Assembly: GCF_028294535.1 (NCBI RefSeq)
Contig: NZ_JAQBIE010000005.1
Location: 124,001-188,000, forward strand
Length of the DNA stretch: 64,000 bases
Reading direction: 5' to 3'
From: Paracoccus onchidii
GTDB taxonomy: Bacteria; Pseudomonadota; Alphaproteobacteria; Rhodobacterales; Rhodobacteraceae
The notes beneath the pieces were generated by a model. The model was not told the DNA's origin. It saw only the letters and a program-made list of their open reading frames with translations, and ran no database searches. Of this stretch, positions 29,046 to 38,010 are shown in pieces. The translations under genes were made by a program, and so were the position numbers. How positions within the stretch are numbered: the first letter of the stretch is position 1; each line of letters begins with the position of its first letter.

Positions 29046-30383
29046 TCAGTTCTCGGGCACCAGCCCTCGCGGTGCAAAGCGCAATACAAGCAGCAGCACC
29101 AATCCCATCGCGATGAAACGCATATGGGCCGAGCTGTCCAGCAGATGTTCTTTTAGCCCGCCTTCCGGCAATGGCGAGGTCAGCAATCCTATCAGTTCGG
29201 GCCCCCAGACCTCGGCCTTGATCCACAGGAACCAGATCAGCACCGCACCCAGAACAGCACCCCAGTTGTTGCCTGATCCGCCAACGATCACCATCACCCA
29301 GATCAGGAATGTATAGCGCAGCGGATTATAGCTGACCGGCGCCATAAGCCCATCCTGCGTGATCATCATCGCGCCGGCGATGCCAATCACGGCTGACCCC
29401 AGCACAAAGACCTGCAGGTGACGTGCGGTGACGTCCTTGCCCATCGCCTCGGCGGCGGTTTCATTGTCGCGGATGGCGCGCATCATTCGCCCCCATGGCG
29501 ATTTCAGCGCCAGTTCGGCAAGCAGGATGATCGACAGCAGCACGACAAGGAACAGCAGCATGTAGCACAGCTTGACCCAGATCCCCGATGCCTCGGCGGC
29601 GCTAAAGCCCCAGCGCGTCGCGAATTCGACGAATTCGGGATTCTGTTGCAGATCGATTTCATAGGGAACGGGGCGCGGGATCGAAGTGACGTTCTTGACG
29701 CCCCGTGCCAGCCAGTCCTCGTTCTTCAGGACGGCGACGATGATCTCGCCGATCCCGAGTGTGGCGATGGCCAGATAGTCCGAGCGCAGCCCCAGCGCGA
29801 CCTTGCCGACGGCCCAGGCGGCTGCGGCAGCAAAGGCCCCACCGACCAACCAGGACATCAGCACGGGCAGGCCCAGCCCGCCCAGGTTGCCGTGACGAGC
29901 TGGGTTGTTGGCCTCGATCGCGGTGACGGCAGGGTCAAACAGGCCGCGATACAGGACGAACCCGACCAGCAGGACGGCCAGCATCGCCAGCGTGCGCCCC
30001 CGATGCAGCCGTTTCCAGACCTGCGTGGCAAGGGCAAGTGTACCCACGCCCACCGCCAGTGCGAACAGCACACGCGGGCCGCCGGCCTGCCATGCACCCT
30101 CGACCGGTTGGAGCGATACCAGAACCGGGGCGACGCCACCTAATGCAAGAAATCCGACGACACCGACGTTGAAAAGCCCCGCATAGCCCCATTGCATGTT
30201 CACGCCCAACGCCGTGATGGCCGAAATCAGCCCCATGTTCAAAATGGCCAGCGCGGTATTCCAGCTGCCCGAGAACATCGAGTTGCGGACCGTTCCTTCC
30301 AGCACGAAGAGAATGGCAAGAAAGGCGAACAGGATCGGGGCGCGCCACGGATTGCTGGCAGCGGCTTGGCGATTGGTTGACAT
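29046..30383 (-). CDS. livM: Branched-chain amino-acid-type ABC transporter permease LivM
   Basis: 445 residues from the ATG at 30383 (GGGAGGAACGGTC upstream); the frame is open to 30449. It has many membrane segments and the LivM hallmarks: NMQWGYAGLFNVGVVGFLAL (about 61-80), LGLRSDYLAIATLGIGEIIV, SPWGRMMRAIRDNETAAEAM and FVLGSAVIGIAGAMMITQDG. It is longer than most LivM proteins because of an extra hydrophobic region with a charged loop (about residues 95-185). It pairs with LivH, 13 bases upstream. The substrate could be branched-chain amino acids or another amide or amino acid. Confidence 0.9.
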   Translation of the reverse strand: MSTNRQAAASNPWRAPILFAFLAILFVLEGTVRNSMFSGSWNTALAILNMGLISAITALGVNMQWGYAGLFNVGVVGFLALGGVAPVLVSLQPVEGAWQAGGPRVLFALAVGVGTLALATQVWKRLHRGRTLAMLAVLLVGFVLYRGLFDPAVTAIEANNPARHGNLGGLGLPVLMSWLVGGAFAAAAAWAVGKVALGLRSDYLAIATLGIGEIIVAVLKNEDWLARGVKNVTSIPRPVPYEIDLQQNPEFVEFATRWGFSAAEASGIWVKLCYMLLFLVVLLSIILLAELALKSPWGRMMRAIRDNETAAEAMGKDVTARHLQVFVLGSAVIGIAGAMMITQDGLMAPVSYNPLRYTFLIWVMVIVGGSGNNWGAVLGAVLIWFLWIKAEVWGPELIGLLTSPLPEGGLKEHLLDSSAHMRFIAMGLVLLLVLRFAPRGLVPEN

Positions 30384-30396
30384 GACCGTTCCTCCC

Positions 30397-31404
30397 TTAC
30401 ACCGATTTGCCGCGGAACAGTCCCGTCGGCTTGAACAGCAGCACTGCAATCAAGATGACGAAGCTGACGGCGAATTTGTATTCAGTGCCAAGCAATTGCA
30501 GCAATCCTTCGGGCTGCCAGCCCGGAAACAGATAGCGTGCCACCTTCAGCCATGGATAGGTGATCGCGACCTCGGAAAAGGCGACGACGAACCCGCCCGC
30601 GATCGCACCCAGCGGGTTGCCCAGGCCACCAACGATGGCAGCCGCGAAGATGGGCAGCAGGATCTGGAAATAGTTGAAAGGTTTGAAGGCCTTGTCCAGC
30701 CCGTACAAGACACCCGCAATGGTTGCCAGAGATGCCGCGATGATCCAGGTCATCCGCACGACCTTTTCGGGATCGATCCCGGAAAGAAGGGCCAGATCCT
30801 CGTTGTCGGAATAGGCGCGCATTGCTTTGCCCGACTTGGTACGGTTCAGGAACCAGAACAGCGCCCAGACCACCAACAGCGCGACAACGACCGTCAGGAC
30901 CTGCGTGGTCTTCAGCGCCAGCCCTTCCTGCAGGCCGGTCATCGCCTTGAATGTGCGCACATCGATGACAAAACGCGTGCCATCGGCGAAACGCTGTTCA
31001 TCAACGCCAATCAGCAGGCGGGTGATCCCGTTCATCAGGAACATCACCCCGACCGAGGCCATGACCAGAATGATTGGCGCGGACTTCTTCACGCGATAGA
31101 ATCGATAGACGGCCTGATCGGTCAACAGGACCATGGCTGCGGTGGCTGCGATCCCGAAGGGCAGCGCCAGCAACGCGGTCGGCAACGGTCCAAGCGAAAC
31201 CCCCATCGCCTGCAACCCCCAGGTCGCCAGGATGGTGACTGCGGTGCCAAAGGCCATGGTGTCGCCATGCGCGAAATTCGAGAAACGCAGGATCCCATAG
31301 ATCAACGTCACCCCAAGCGCCCCCAGTGCCAGCTGGGCACCATAGGCGGCGGCGGGAATGAAGACAAAGTTAAGAAAGGCCACAAGGGCGTTGAGAATAT
31401 CCAT
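30397..31404 (-). CDS. livH: Branched-chain amino-acid-type ABC transporter permease LivH
   Basis: 335 residues with about eight membrane segments. Typical LivH features are LGALGVTLIYGILRFSNFAH (about 28-47), MFLMNGITRLLIGVDEQRFA, the cytoplasmic coupling segment SGKAMRAYSDNEDLALLSGI and GGLGNPLGAIAGGFVVAFSE. It forms a heterodimeric channel with LivM. It starts three bases after the livF stop, so tight coupling within the operon is likely. The family is firm; the substrate is inferred only from family habit. Confidence 0.92.
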   Translation of the reverse strand: MDILNALVAFLNFVFIPAAAYGAQLALGALGVTLIYGILRFSNFAHGDTMAFGTAVTILATWGLQAMGVSLGPLPTALLALPFGIAATAAMVLLTDQAVYRFYRVKKSAPIILVMASVGVMFLMNGITRLLIGVDEQRFADGTRFVIDVRTFKAMTGLQEGLALKTTQVLTVVVALLVVWALFWFLNRTKSGKAMRAYSDNEDLALLSGIDPEKVVRMTWIIAASLATIAGVLYGLDKAFKPFNYFQILLPIFAAAIVGGLGNPLGAIAGGFVVAFSEVAITYPWLKVARYLFPGWQPEGLLQLLGTEYKFAVSFVILIAVLLFKPTGLFRGKSV

Positions 31405-31407
31405 GGA

Positions 31408-32241
31408 TCAACCCCCAAGGAAGGTGCGGCGCACCTCATCATTGGCCATCAGTTCCTTGCCCGTGCCGGTATGCGCATTCGCACCCTGCACCAGCACATA
31501 GGCCTTGTCTGCGATGTTCATCGCTTGCTGCGCGTTCTGTTCCACCATCAGCACGGGCAAGCCGCCGCGTGCAATCGCGATGATGCGGTCGAACAATTCG
31601 TCCATGACGATGGGGCTTACGCCTGCGGTCGGCTCATCCAGCATCAGGACCTGAGGTCGCGTCATCAACGCGCGCCCGACCGCCACCTGCTGGCGCTGCC
31701 CGCCGGACAGTTCGCCCGCCGCTTGCTTGCGCTTTTCCGCGACAGCGGGGAACAGGTCATAGACCTGCTCCAACGTGCCGGAAATATCATCATCGCGGAT
31801 GAAGGCCCCCATTTCCAGGTTTTCCTCGACCGTCATCGAGGGAAAGATATTGTTGACCTGAGGCACGAACCCCATGCCGGCCTTGACCCGGTCTTGCGGG
31901 TTCAATGCGGTGATGTCATGCCCGTTCAGCCGGACACTGCCCTGGCGCAGGTCCAGCATCCCGAAAATAGCCTTCATCGCCGTTGACTTGCCCGCGCCAT
32001 TGGGGCCAACGATGACCGCGATCTGCCCTTTTTCAACGGCAATCGTGCAATCATGCAGGATGTCGGGGCCGCGCCCGTATCCGCCCGACATGCCATCACC
32101 GATCAGAAAAGGGTCGCCGTCCTTGCCGGGACCGATCGCACCTGACCGGCGCGACCCGTCGATGGTGCCGCGCCCACGCGGGTTGACGACGGAGGCGTCG
32201 CGATTGCCGCGATTTCCGAATGCCTGATCCACATCGCTCAT
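31408..32241 (-). CDS. livF: Branched-chain amino-acid-type ABC transporter ATP-binding protein LivF
   Basis: 277 residues, with an extra N-terminal segment of about 45 polar residues (VNPRGRGTIDGSRRSGAIG) before the usual LivF start. The ABC domain has Walker A VGPNGAGKST (about 78-87), Q-loop FVPQVNNIFPSMTVEEN, signature ELSGGQRQQVAVGRALM, Walker B VLMLDEPTAG and a switch histidine position replaced by glutamine in VLMVEQNAQQA, which is normal in LivF. The start overlaps the livG stop as ATGA. It dimerises with LivG to drive import. Confidence 0.92.
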   Translation of the reverse strand: MSDVDQAFGNRGNRDASVVNPRGRGTIDGSRRSGAIGPGKDGDPFLIGDGMSGGYGRGPDILHDCTIAVEKGQIAVIVGPNGAGKSTAMKAIFGMLDLRQGSVRLNGHDITALNPQDRVKAGMGFVPQVNNIFPSMTVEENLEMGAFIRDDDISGTLEQVYDLFPAVAEKRKQAAGELSGGQRQQVAVGRALMTRPQVLMLDEPTAGVSPIVMDELFDRIIAIARGGLPVLMVEQNAQQAMNIADKAYVLVQGANAHTGTGKELMANDEVRRTFLGG

Positions 32242-33020
32242 GCGCCCACCATTTCCTTGTTTTTCAGACCGGTGCCCAGATAGGCTTCGATCACCTCTTC
32301 GTTCTGCATGATCTGGTCCGCGCTGCCTTCGGCCAGCACCTTGCCTTCGGCCATCACGATGACCGGATCACAAAGGCGACCGATAAAGTCCATGTCGTGC
32401 TCGATCACGCAGAACGTGTAGCCGCGTTCCCTGTTCAGCCGCACAATGGCATCGCCGATGGTGCCCAGAAGGGTGCGATTGACACCGGCGCCGACCTCGT
32501 CAAGAAAAACGACCTTGGCATCCACCATCATCGTGCGGCCCAGTTCCAGCAGTTTTTTCTGGCCGCCCGACAGGTTGCCTGCCTTTTCATGTGTGAGGTG
32601 GCGGATGGTCAGAAAATCCAGAACTTCATCCGCCTTCTTGCGCAGTTCGGCCTCTTCCCGTTCGATCTGGCCCCGCTTGAACCAAGTTTTCCAGATGGTT
32701 TCGCCGGTCTGCTGGCCGGGAACCATCATCAGGTTTTCACGCACGGTCATGGATGAAAATTCATGGGCCAATTGGAAGGTGCGCAACAGGCCACGATGGA
32801 ACAGATCATGTGGCGGCAGCCCGGTAATCTCTTCTCCGTCCATGAATACGCGGCCTGACGTGGGTGGAAGAACGCCCGCTATCACATTGAATAACGTTGA
32901 TTTTCCGGCCCCGTTCGGTCCGATCAATCCTGTGATCGAGCCAGTCTCGATCGTCAGGCTTGCGCCATCTACGGCGCGAAAGCCCCCGAAATGGCGGTGA
33001 AGGTCCTCGACCCTGATCAT
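32238..33020 (-). CDS. livG: Branched-chain amino-acid-type ABC transporter ATP-binding protein LivG
   Basis: 260 residues from the ATG at 33020 (AGGGAAACAAAG upstream); the open frame reaches 33125. Walker A is IGPNGAGKST (about 33-42), the signature is NLSGGQKKLLELGRTMM, Walker B is VVFLDEVGAGV and the H-loop is FCVIEHDMDFI. The insertion after Walker A (LPPHDLFHRGLLRTFQLAHE) is typical of LivG. It overlaps livF by four bases and follows the binding-protein gene after a hairpin at 33090. Confidence 0.93.
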   Translation of the reverse strand: MIRVEDLHRHFGGFRAVDGASLTIETGSITGLIGPNGAGKSTLFNVIAGVLPPTSGRVFMDGEEITGLPPHDLFHRGLLRTFQLAHEFSSMTVRENLMMVPGQQTGETIWKTWFKRGQIEREEAELRKKADEVLDFLTIRHLTHEKAGNLSGGQKKLLELGRTMMVDAKVVFLDEVGAGVNRTLLGTIGDAIVRLNRERGYTFCVIEHDMDFIGRLCDPVIVMAEGKVLAEGSADQIMQNEEVIEAYLGTGLKNKEMVGA

Positions 33021-33089
33021 CTTTGTTTCCCTGTCTTCACAGTTTTTAAGTGAAGTGTGGCCGTCTTGGCGGCTCTTGTCATTTAAATA

Positions 33090-33115
33090 GGGCCCGGCAT
33101 TGTGGTGCCGGGCCC
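33090..33115 (-). terminator. Intercistronic hairpin between binding-protein gene and livG
   Basis: GGGCCCGGCA and TGCCGGGCCC pair perfectly around a six-base loop, followed on the minus strand by TATTTAAAT rather than a pure T run. It lies 17 bases after the binding-protein stop. It probably attenuates transcription or stabilises the upstream mRNA, giving more binding protein than membrane parts. Confidence 0.6.
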
Positions 33116-33131
33116 GGAATGTCATGCGGGA

Positions 33132-34316
33132 TCAACGATACCCGATAACTTCCATTTCACCATTGGTGAAGCCGACCTCGCGATAGACGCCAGCGGATTC
33201 GCCGCCGCCGACCAGATCGACCGACGTTGCGCCGACATAGTCGACCTCGCCGCCGCCATTGATGATTTCCAGCGCCTTGCCGAGCTGACCTGGCATGATC
33301 TGTTCACCCGGTTCATTGGCGATTTCCATGACCTTTTCCTTATAGGCCGCAGGATCGCTGGATTTCGCCGCCGCCATCGACAGCAGGATCAGGGCCGCCG
33401 CGTCATAGGCTTCGGCCGAGAATGCGCCGCTGCCGTCAAAGCCGGCCTCTTCGGCCAGTTTCAGGTAGGTGTCACGGCCTTCGCCTTCGGCGGCCGGGTT
33501 CTGGCCAAAGCTGCCATCGATTTCCGAGCCGAAGTTTTCGACAAGCTGGTTGCCAACCATGCCATCAGGGAACACAAAAGTGTCGAACGCGCCGGTGTCA
33601 AGCGCCGCCCGGACAACGCCCGAACCGCCCTGGTCAACGTAACCGGCCACGACCAGCGCATCACCACCTGCGGCGGCCAGCGCGGCAACCTCGGCCGAAT
33701 AGTCGGCCTTGCCGTCGTCATGAGCCGCGTTCACCGTAACGCTGCCACCAGCCGCTTCGAAGGCGGCCTGGAAGCTGTCGGCCAGACCCTTGCCGTAATC
33801 GTTGTTGGTATAGGTCACGGCAACGCTGCTGATGTCTTTCGACATGATGATATCGGCCATGACCTGGCCTTGCCGTGCGTCTGACGGCGAGGTGCGGAAG
33901 AACAGACCGTTATCTTCCAGATCCGACAGTGCGGGCGAAGTCGCCGAAGGCGATATCATGACAATGCCGTTCGGCTTGGCGACGTTTTCCAGCGAGGCGA
34001 TCGTTTCGCCCGAACACATGCCGCCGATGATGCCTTTGACACCTTCGGCGGTAATCAGTCGTTCTACGGTCGCGGTGGCCGCTGCCGCATCGGCACAGGT
34101 CGAATCGCCCTGCACAGGCGAAACAGTGGAACCATCCAGCAACAGGCCCGAATCCGTGACCTCTTTCATGGCCAGTTCGGCACCTTTGCCCATGTCAGGC
34201 GCCATCGATTCCAGCGGCCCCGTAAAGCCAAGCGAAATGCCCAGCTTGATATCTTCAGCTCCGGCGGTGCCAGCAATCAATGCCCCGGCAGCGGACGCAA
34301 GAAGCAGTTTTTTCAT
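33132..34316 (-). CDS. Branched-chain amino-acid-type ABC transporter substrate-binding protein
   Basis: 394 residues from the ATG at 34316 (GGGAGAATAACACC upstream); the frame is open to 34373. The signal peptide MKKLLLASAAGALIAGTAGA is followed by a class 1 periplasmic binding protein of the LivJ type: IKLGISLGFTGPLESMAPDM, the cysteine pair segment STCADAAAATATVERLI with IGGMCSGETIASLENV, MISPSATSPALSDL and VAVTYTNNDYGKGLADSFQ. The protein captures the ligand for LivGFHM. It is the first gene of the operon, with about 210 bases upstream that must contain the promoter. The exact amino acid bound is unknown. Confidence 0.92.
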   Translation of the reverse strand: MKKLLLASAAGALIAGTAGAEDIKLGISLGFTGPLESMAPDMGKGAELAMKEVTDSGLLLDGSTVSPVQGDSTCADAAAATATVERLITAEGVKGIIGGMCSGETIASLENVAKPNGIVMISPSATSPALSDLEDNGLFFRTSPSDARQGQVMADIIMSKDISSVAVTYTNNDYGKGLADSFQAAFEAAGGSVTVNAAHDDGKADYSAEVAALAAAGGDALVVAGYVDQGGSGVVRAALDTGAFDTFVFPDGMVGNQLVENFGSEIDGSFGQNPAAEGEGRDTYLKLAEEAGFDGSGAFSAEAYDAAALILLSMAAAKSSDPAAYKEKVMEIANEPGEQIMPGQLGKALEIINGGGEVDYVGATSVDLVGGGESAGVYREVGFTNGEMEVIGYR

Positions 34317-34524
34317 GGTGTTATTCTCCCAGTTGGAACGTTGTCCTGACGGCAGGTTAGAAGGGAGTTGCACAAAAGGAAAGCAGCTTGTCGTAACGTC
34401 AAAACTGGCTTTAGGGGCAGAATCTGCCGCTGGGGGTCATGAACCGGGGGAAAAGGGTAGGTGGCGGCAACAGCCCGGAAACAACTTTGCGAAAGCCGTT
34501 GTTTTTCTTGCGCTGCCGGGCGTG

Positions 34525-34552
34525 AAACGGCGCGGAAATTTTCCGCGCCGTT
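34525..34552 (-). terminator. Terminator after proS
   Basis: AACGGCGCGGAAA and the complementary TTTCCGCGCCGTT form a nearly loop-free palindrome 16 bases after the proS stop. The T run is short on the minus strand (TTTC). Confidence 0.6.
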
Positions 34553-34567
34553 CGATGGTCATACGGC

Positions 34568-35926
34568 TCAGGCTCGGGCCGATGCCTGCAAGATCGGACG
34601 ATAGATTTCCACCAGACGGGCGACCGCGTCCTGGGGCGACAACTCGATGCTGTCACCGCTGCGGCGGTTGGTCAGTTCGACGATATTTTTGGCCAGACCG
34701 CGCGGTCCGACTGTGATGCGCCAGGGCAGGCCGATCAGATCCATCGACGCGAACTTGGCACCTGCGCGATCATTGCGATCATCGTAAAGCGGTTCCAGTC
34801 CGGCGGCGCGCATTTCGCCATAGATGGATTCGCAAGCCCCGTCCGTGGTTTCATCGCCCTGCTTGAGATTGACGATCCCCGCATGGAAAGGGGTGACGCC
34901 TTCGGGCCAGATGATCCCCTTGTCGTCATGGTTCGCCTCGATGATCGCGCCCAGAAGGCGGCTGACACCGATTCCGTGGCTGCCCATATGCACTGGCACG
35001 CGCGCACCATCGGGGCCGACGACGGTTGCGCCCATGGGTTCCGAATACTTGGTGCCGAAATAGAAGATCTGGCCGACCTCGATACCGCGGGCGGTGCGGC
35101 GGCGATCCTCGGGGACGTCAGCGAAGATCGCCTCGTCATGGGTTTCGTCGGTGCGGGCATAGCGACTGGTGAATTCTTCCAGCACGGCCTGACACTGGGC
35201 GTGGTCGTCGTAATCGATCTGCCGGTCGCCGAAGGTCAGGTCGGTGATCTGGCTGTCATAGAACACCTCGGATTCGCCTGTTTCCGCAAGGACCAGGAAT
35301 TCATGCGTGTAGTCGCCACCGATCGGGCCGCCATCGGCGCGCATCGGGATTGCCTGCAGGCCCATTCGTTCATAGGTGCGCAGATAGCTGACCAGATGCC
35401 GGTTATAGGCGTGCAGCGCGTCTTCCTTGGTCAGGTCGAAATTATAGCCGTCCTTCATCAGGAACTCGCGGCCACGCATCACGCCGAACCGGGGGCGGAT
35501 CTCGTCGCGGAACTTCCATTGGATGTGATACAGCGTCAGGGGCAGATCCTTGTAGCTGTTCACATGGCTGCGGAAGATGTCGGTGATCATCTCTTCATTG
35601 GTGGGGCCGTAAAGCAGGTCGCGCTTGTGACGGTCGGTGATGCGCAGCATTTCTTCGCCGTAATCGTCATAGCGGCCGCTTTCGCGCCACAGATCGGCGG
35701 GTTGCAGGGTCGGCATCAGCAAGGGAACGTGGCCCGCGCGTTCCTGTTCTTCATGCACGATCTGTTCGATCCGGCGCAGAACCCGATAGCCAAGCGGCAG
35801 CCAGGAATAGATGCCGGCGGTCTGCTGTTTGATCATTCCGGCACGCAGCATCAGGCGATGACTGACGATCTGGGCCTCTTTGGGGTCTTCTTTCAGAACG
35901 GGCAAAAAATATCGCGACAGACGCAT
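34568..35926 (-). CDS. proS: Prolyl-tRNA synthetase, short alphaproteobacterial form
   Basis: 452 residues. Class II synthetase that charges tRNA-Pro. It starts [15 protein letters not shown] and shows motif 1 ([20 protein letters not shown]), [11 protein letters not shown], motif 2 ([20 protein letters not shown]) and motif 3 near [13 protein letters not shown], then an anticodon-binding domain ([20 protein letters not shown]). It lacks the roughly 180-residue editing insertion of the E. coli-type enzyme, as is normal in Alphaproteobacteria. Misacylated alanine must then be removed by a separate factor. It is divergent from the AI-2E-family permease gene and appears monocistronic. Confidence 0.96.
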   Translation of the reverse strand: MRLSRYFLPVLKEDPKEAQIVSHRLMLRAGMIKQQTAGIYSWLPLGYRVLRRIEQIVHEEQERAGHVPLLMPTLQPADLWRESGRYDDYGEEMLRITDRHKRDLLYGPTNEEMITDIFRSHVNSYKDLPLTLYHIQWKFRDEIRPRFGVMRGREFLMKDGYNFDLTKEDALHAYNRHLVSYLRTYERMGLQAIPMRADGGPIGGDYTHEFLVLAETGESEVFYDSQITDLTFGDRQIDYDDHAQCQAVLEEFTSRYARTDETHDEAIFADVPEDRRRTARGIEVGQIFYFGTKYSEPMGATVVGPDGARVPVHMGSHGIGVSRLLGAIIEANHDDKGIIWPEGVTPFHAGIVNLKQGDETTDGACESIYGEMRAAGLEPLYDDRNDRAGAKFASMDLIGLPWRITVGPRGLAKNIVELTNRRSGDSIELSPQDAVARLVEIYRPILQASARA

Positions 35927-36081
35927 GGCATCCTCATTTCAGCATTTGCGCCACCTCTAGGGCAGAGCGGCGCACTGGGCAAGCGTTGCGCGCGCTTTGC
36001 CTGCATGGGGCAATTGTGCAGGCTTGCAACCCGGCAGCCAAGCGGTCACATAGTCATGATCAAAGACAGGAGCATTCCGTG

Positions 36082-37281
36082 ATGCGCGTGCCGGTGCAAA
36101 AGCAGATGATCTGGTGGGGCGTCGCGGTCGCGTCGCTGTTGATTGTCATGTGGTTGCTGGGGCAGGCCATCTTGCCCTTTATTCTCGGGGCGGGCGTCGC
36201 CTATTTGCTGGACCCGGTTGCCGACCGGCTGGAACGGGCGGGCCTGTCACGCACCATGGCGGTGGTGTTGATCACCGTCGGTGCCGTCCTGCTGTTCGTG
36301 GCGGTGATCCTTCTGGTCGTGCCGGTCCTGGTGCGCCAGGCATCCGCACTGATCAGCACCGCGCCCGAAATGTTCGAACATGCCCGCGCCTTCATCAGCG
36401 CCCGATTTCCCGAAATCCTGCCCGAGGGCGGCACCATAGGGACCGCCCTGACCGATCTTGGCAAGGGCATGGGCGAACAACTGACCAATGTCGCGCAGAC
36501 GCTGCTCAATTCGTTCGGCGGCATGATCAGTGCGGTTGCGTTGCTGGTGATCGTGCCGGTCGTGGCCTTTTATCTGTTGCTGGATTGGGACCGCATGGTC
36601 GCACAGATCGACAGGCTCTTGCCGCGAGAACATGCGCCGGTCCTGCGCGACCTCGCATCTCAGATCGACCATGCCTTGTCGGGGTTCGTGCGCGGGCAGG
36701 GGTTGGTGATCCTGATACTTGGCACATGGTATTCTCTGGCGCTGATGCTGGTCGGCCTGCCTTTCGGCTTTTTCATCGGAATGATGGCGGCACTTCTGTC
36801 CTTCATTCCTTATGTCGGGGTGCTGATCGGGGGGGCGACGGCGATCGGTGTTGCCCTGTTCAGTTTCTGGGGTGACCCGGTCTGGATCGGCGCGGTGGTG
36901 GCGATCTTTGCGCTGGGACAGGTGGTCGAAGGAAATTACCTGCAACCCAAGATCGTGGGAAGCCATGTCGGTTTGCACCCGGTCTGGTTGCTGCTGGCCT
37001 TGTCGGTGTTCGGATCGCTATTCGGTTTTGTCGGTATGGTTGCGGCCGTTCCGCTTGCAGCGGCGCTGGGGGTTCTGGCGCGGTTCGGTATCGAGCGTTA
37101 TCGCGAAAGCGCGTTTTACACCGGGCAGACATCGCCGGCGGATCCACCGCCGCCACTGCTGGTGGAAATCGCCCCGCGCGGTACGGTTGCCTCGCAACTG
37201 AAAGAGGCACGCGAACAGGCCGAGATAAGTCGCGCCGAGGCCGGAATTCTGCCGCGCAGCCATGACCGGAAGAATATCTAG
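36082..37281 (+). CDS. AI-2E family (PerM-like) membrane transporter
   Basis: 399 residues from the ATG at 36082, with AGGAG eight bases upstream; the frame is open back to 35986. Hydrophobic segments typical of the AI-2E/PerM exporter family appear as ILPFILGAGVAYLLDPVADR (about 25-44), a pair near 60-80, LLVIVPVVAFYLLLDWDRM and the re-entrant region LPFGFFIGMMAALLSFIPYV. The substrate is unknown for most members despite the family name. The C-terminal 60 residues are hydrophilic. It lies eight bases upstream of hdaA and begins a four-gene run on the plus strand (with ppk and ppx). Confidence 0.88.
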   Translation: MRVPVQKQMIWWGVAVASLLIVMWLLGQAILPFILGAGVAYLLDPVADRLERAGLSRTMAVVLITVGAVLLFVAVILLVVPVLVRQASALISTAPEMFEHARAFISARFPEILPEGGTIGTALTDLGKGMGEQLTNVAQTLLNSFGGMISAVALLVIVPVVAFYLLLDWDRMVAQIDRLLPREHAPVLRDLASQIDHALSGFVRGQGLVILILGTWYSLALMLVGLPFGFFIGMMAALLSFIPYVGVLIGGATAIGVALFSFWGDPVWIGAVVAIFALGQVVEGNYLQPKIVGSHVGLHPVWLLLALSVFGSLFGFVGMVAAVPLAAALGVLARFGIERYRESAFYTGQTSPADPPPPLLVEIAPRGTVASQLKEAREQAEISRAEAGILPRSHDRKNI

Positions 37282-37289
37282 GGAGATAT

Positions 37290-37979
37290 ATGTCGCGACA
37301 GTTGACCCTTGATCTGACAACGCCGCCCGCACATTCGCGGGCCGATTTCCTGCCGGCCGATGCCAACCTTGCGGCCCTGGCGGCACTGGATGCCCCCCAG
37401 AACTGGCCCAATGGACGGATCCTGCTGATCGGGCCAGAAGGCGCGGGGAAGTCGCATATGGCGGCGTTCTGGGCCGCCGAGAACGGCGCAAGGCGGATCA
37501 AGGCTGCGGCGCTGCGCCCGGAATCTGCCGATAATCTGGCGACCGAAGGCGGCGCCCTGGTGGTCGAGGATGCCGATCGCGCCGGGCGCGCGGCAGGGGC
37601 GGAACAGGCGCTGTTTCATCTGTGGAACCTATGCGGCCCAAGGGATTGTCTGTTGTTGCTGACGGCGCGTTCGGCACCGCGCGATTGGGGGCTGGTTCTG
37701 CCGGATCTGCGCAGCCGGATGGATGCGATGCCGCAGGTGCGGTTGGGACCGCCCGACGAAGCCCTGTTGTCGGCGGTTCTGGTCAAGTTGTTCGCGGATC
37801 GGCAATTGTCGGTGCCTGCGGGATTGATCGAATGGCTTGTGCTGCATATGGATCGTGATCTGGGGCAGGCACGACGCCTTGTCGCCGCGATGGATCGCGC
37901 GGCAATGGCGGCAAAAGGGCCGGTAACCCGGCGAATCGCCGCAGAACTTCTGGACAAGCTGTCACGCTCGGACGCATGA
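37290..37979 (+). CDS. hdaA: DnaA-related regulatory inactivator HdaA
   Basis: 229 residues resembling the AAA+ part of DnaA without the DNA-binding domain IV, as in Hda/HdaA. The N-terminus SRQLTLDLTTPPAHSRADF includes a probable clamp-binding QLTLDL motif. The Walker A is IGPEGAGKSH (about 50-59) and Walker B-like ALVVEDADRAGR follows. In related bacteria HdaA with the sliding clamp stimulates ATP hydrolysis by DnaA and prevents re-initiation of replication. It sits between the AI-2E-family gene (8 bases) and ppk (31 bases), the arrangement often seen in Rhodobacteraceae. Confidence 0.88.
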   Translation: MSRQLTLDLTTPPAHSRADFLPADANLAALAALDAPQNWPNGRILLIGPEGAGKSHMAAFWAAENGARRIKAAALRPESADNLATEGGALVVEDADRAGRAAGAEQALFHLWNLCGPRDCLLLLTARSAPRDWGLVLPDLRSRMDAMPQVRLGPPDEALLSAVLVKLFADRQLSVPAGLIEWLVLHMDRDLGQARRLVAAMDRAAMAAKGPVTRRIAAELLDKLSRSDA

Positions 37980-38010
37980 TCGCGGTGATTTTCCAACGGC
38001 GCGTAACACG

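Noticed and set aside
30196..31986. 596-codon plus-strand frame across the liv genes
   Set aside because: Antisense to livH and parts of livM and livF; Gln/His/Arg-rich with no family features.
34883..36082. 399-codon plus-strand frame across proS
   Set aside because: Antisense to proS; contains no recognisable domain.
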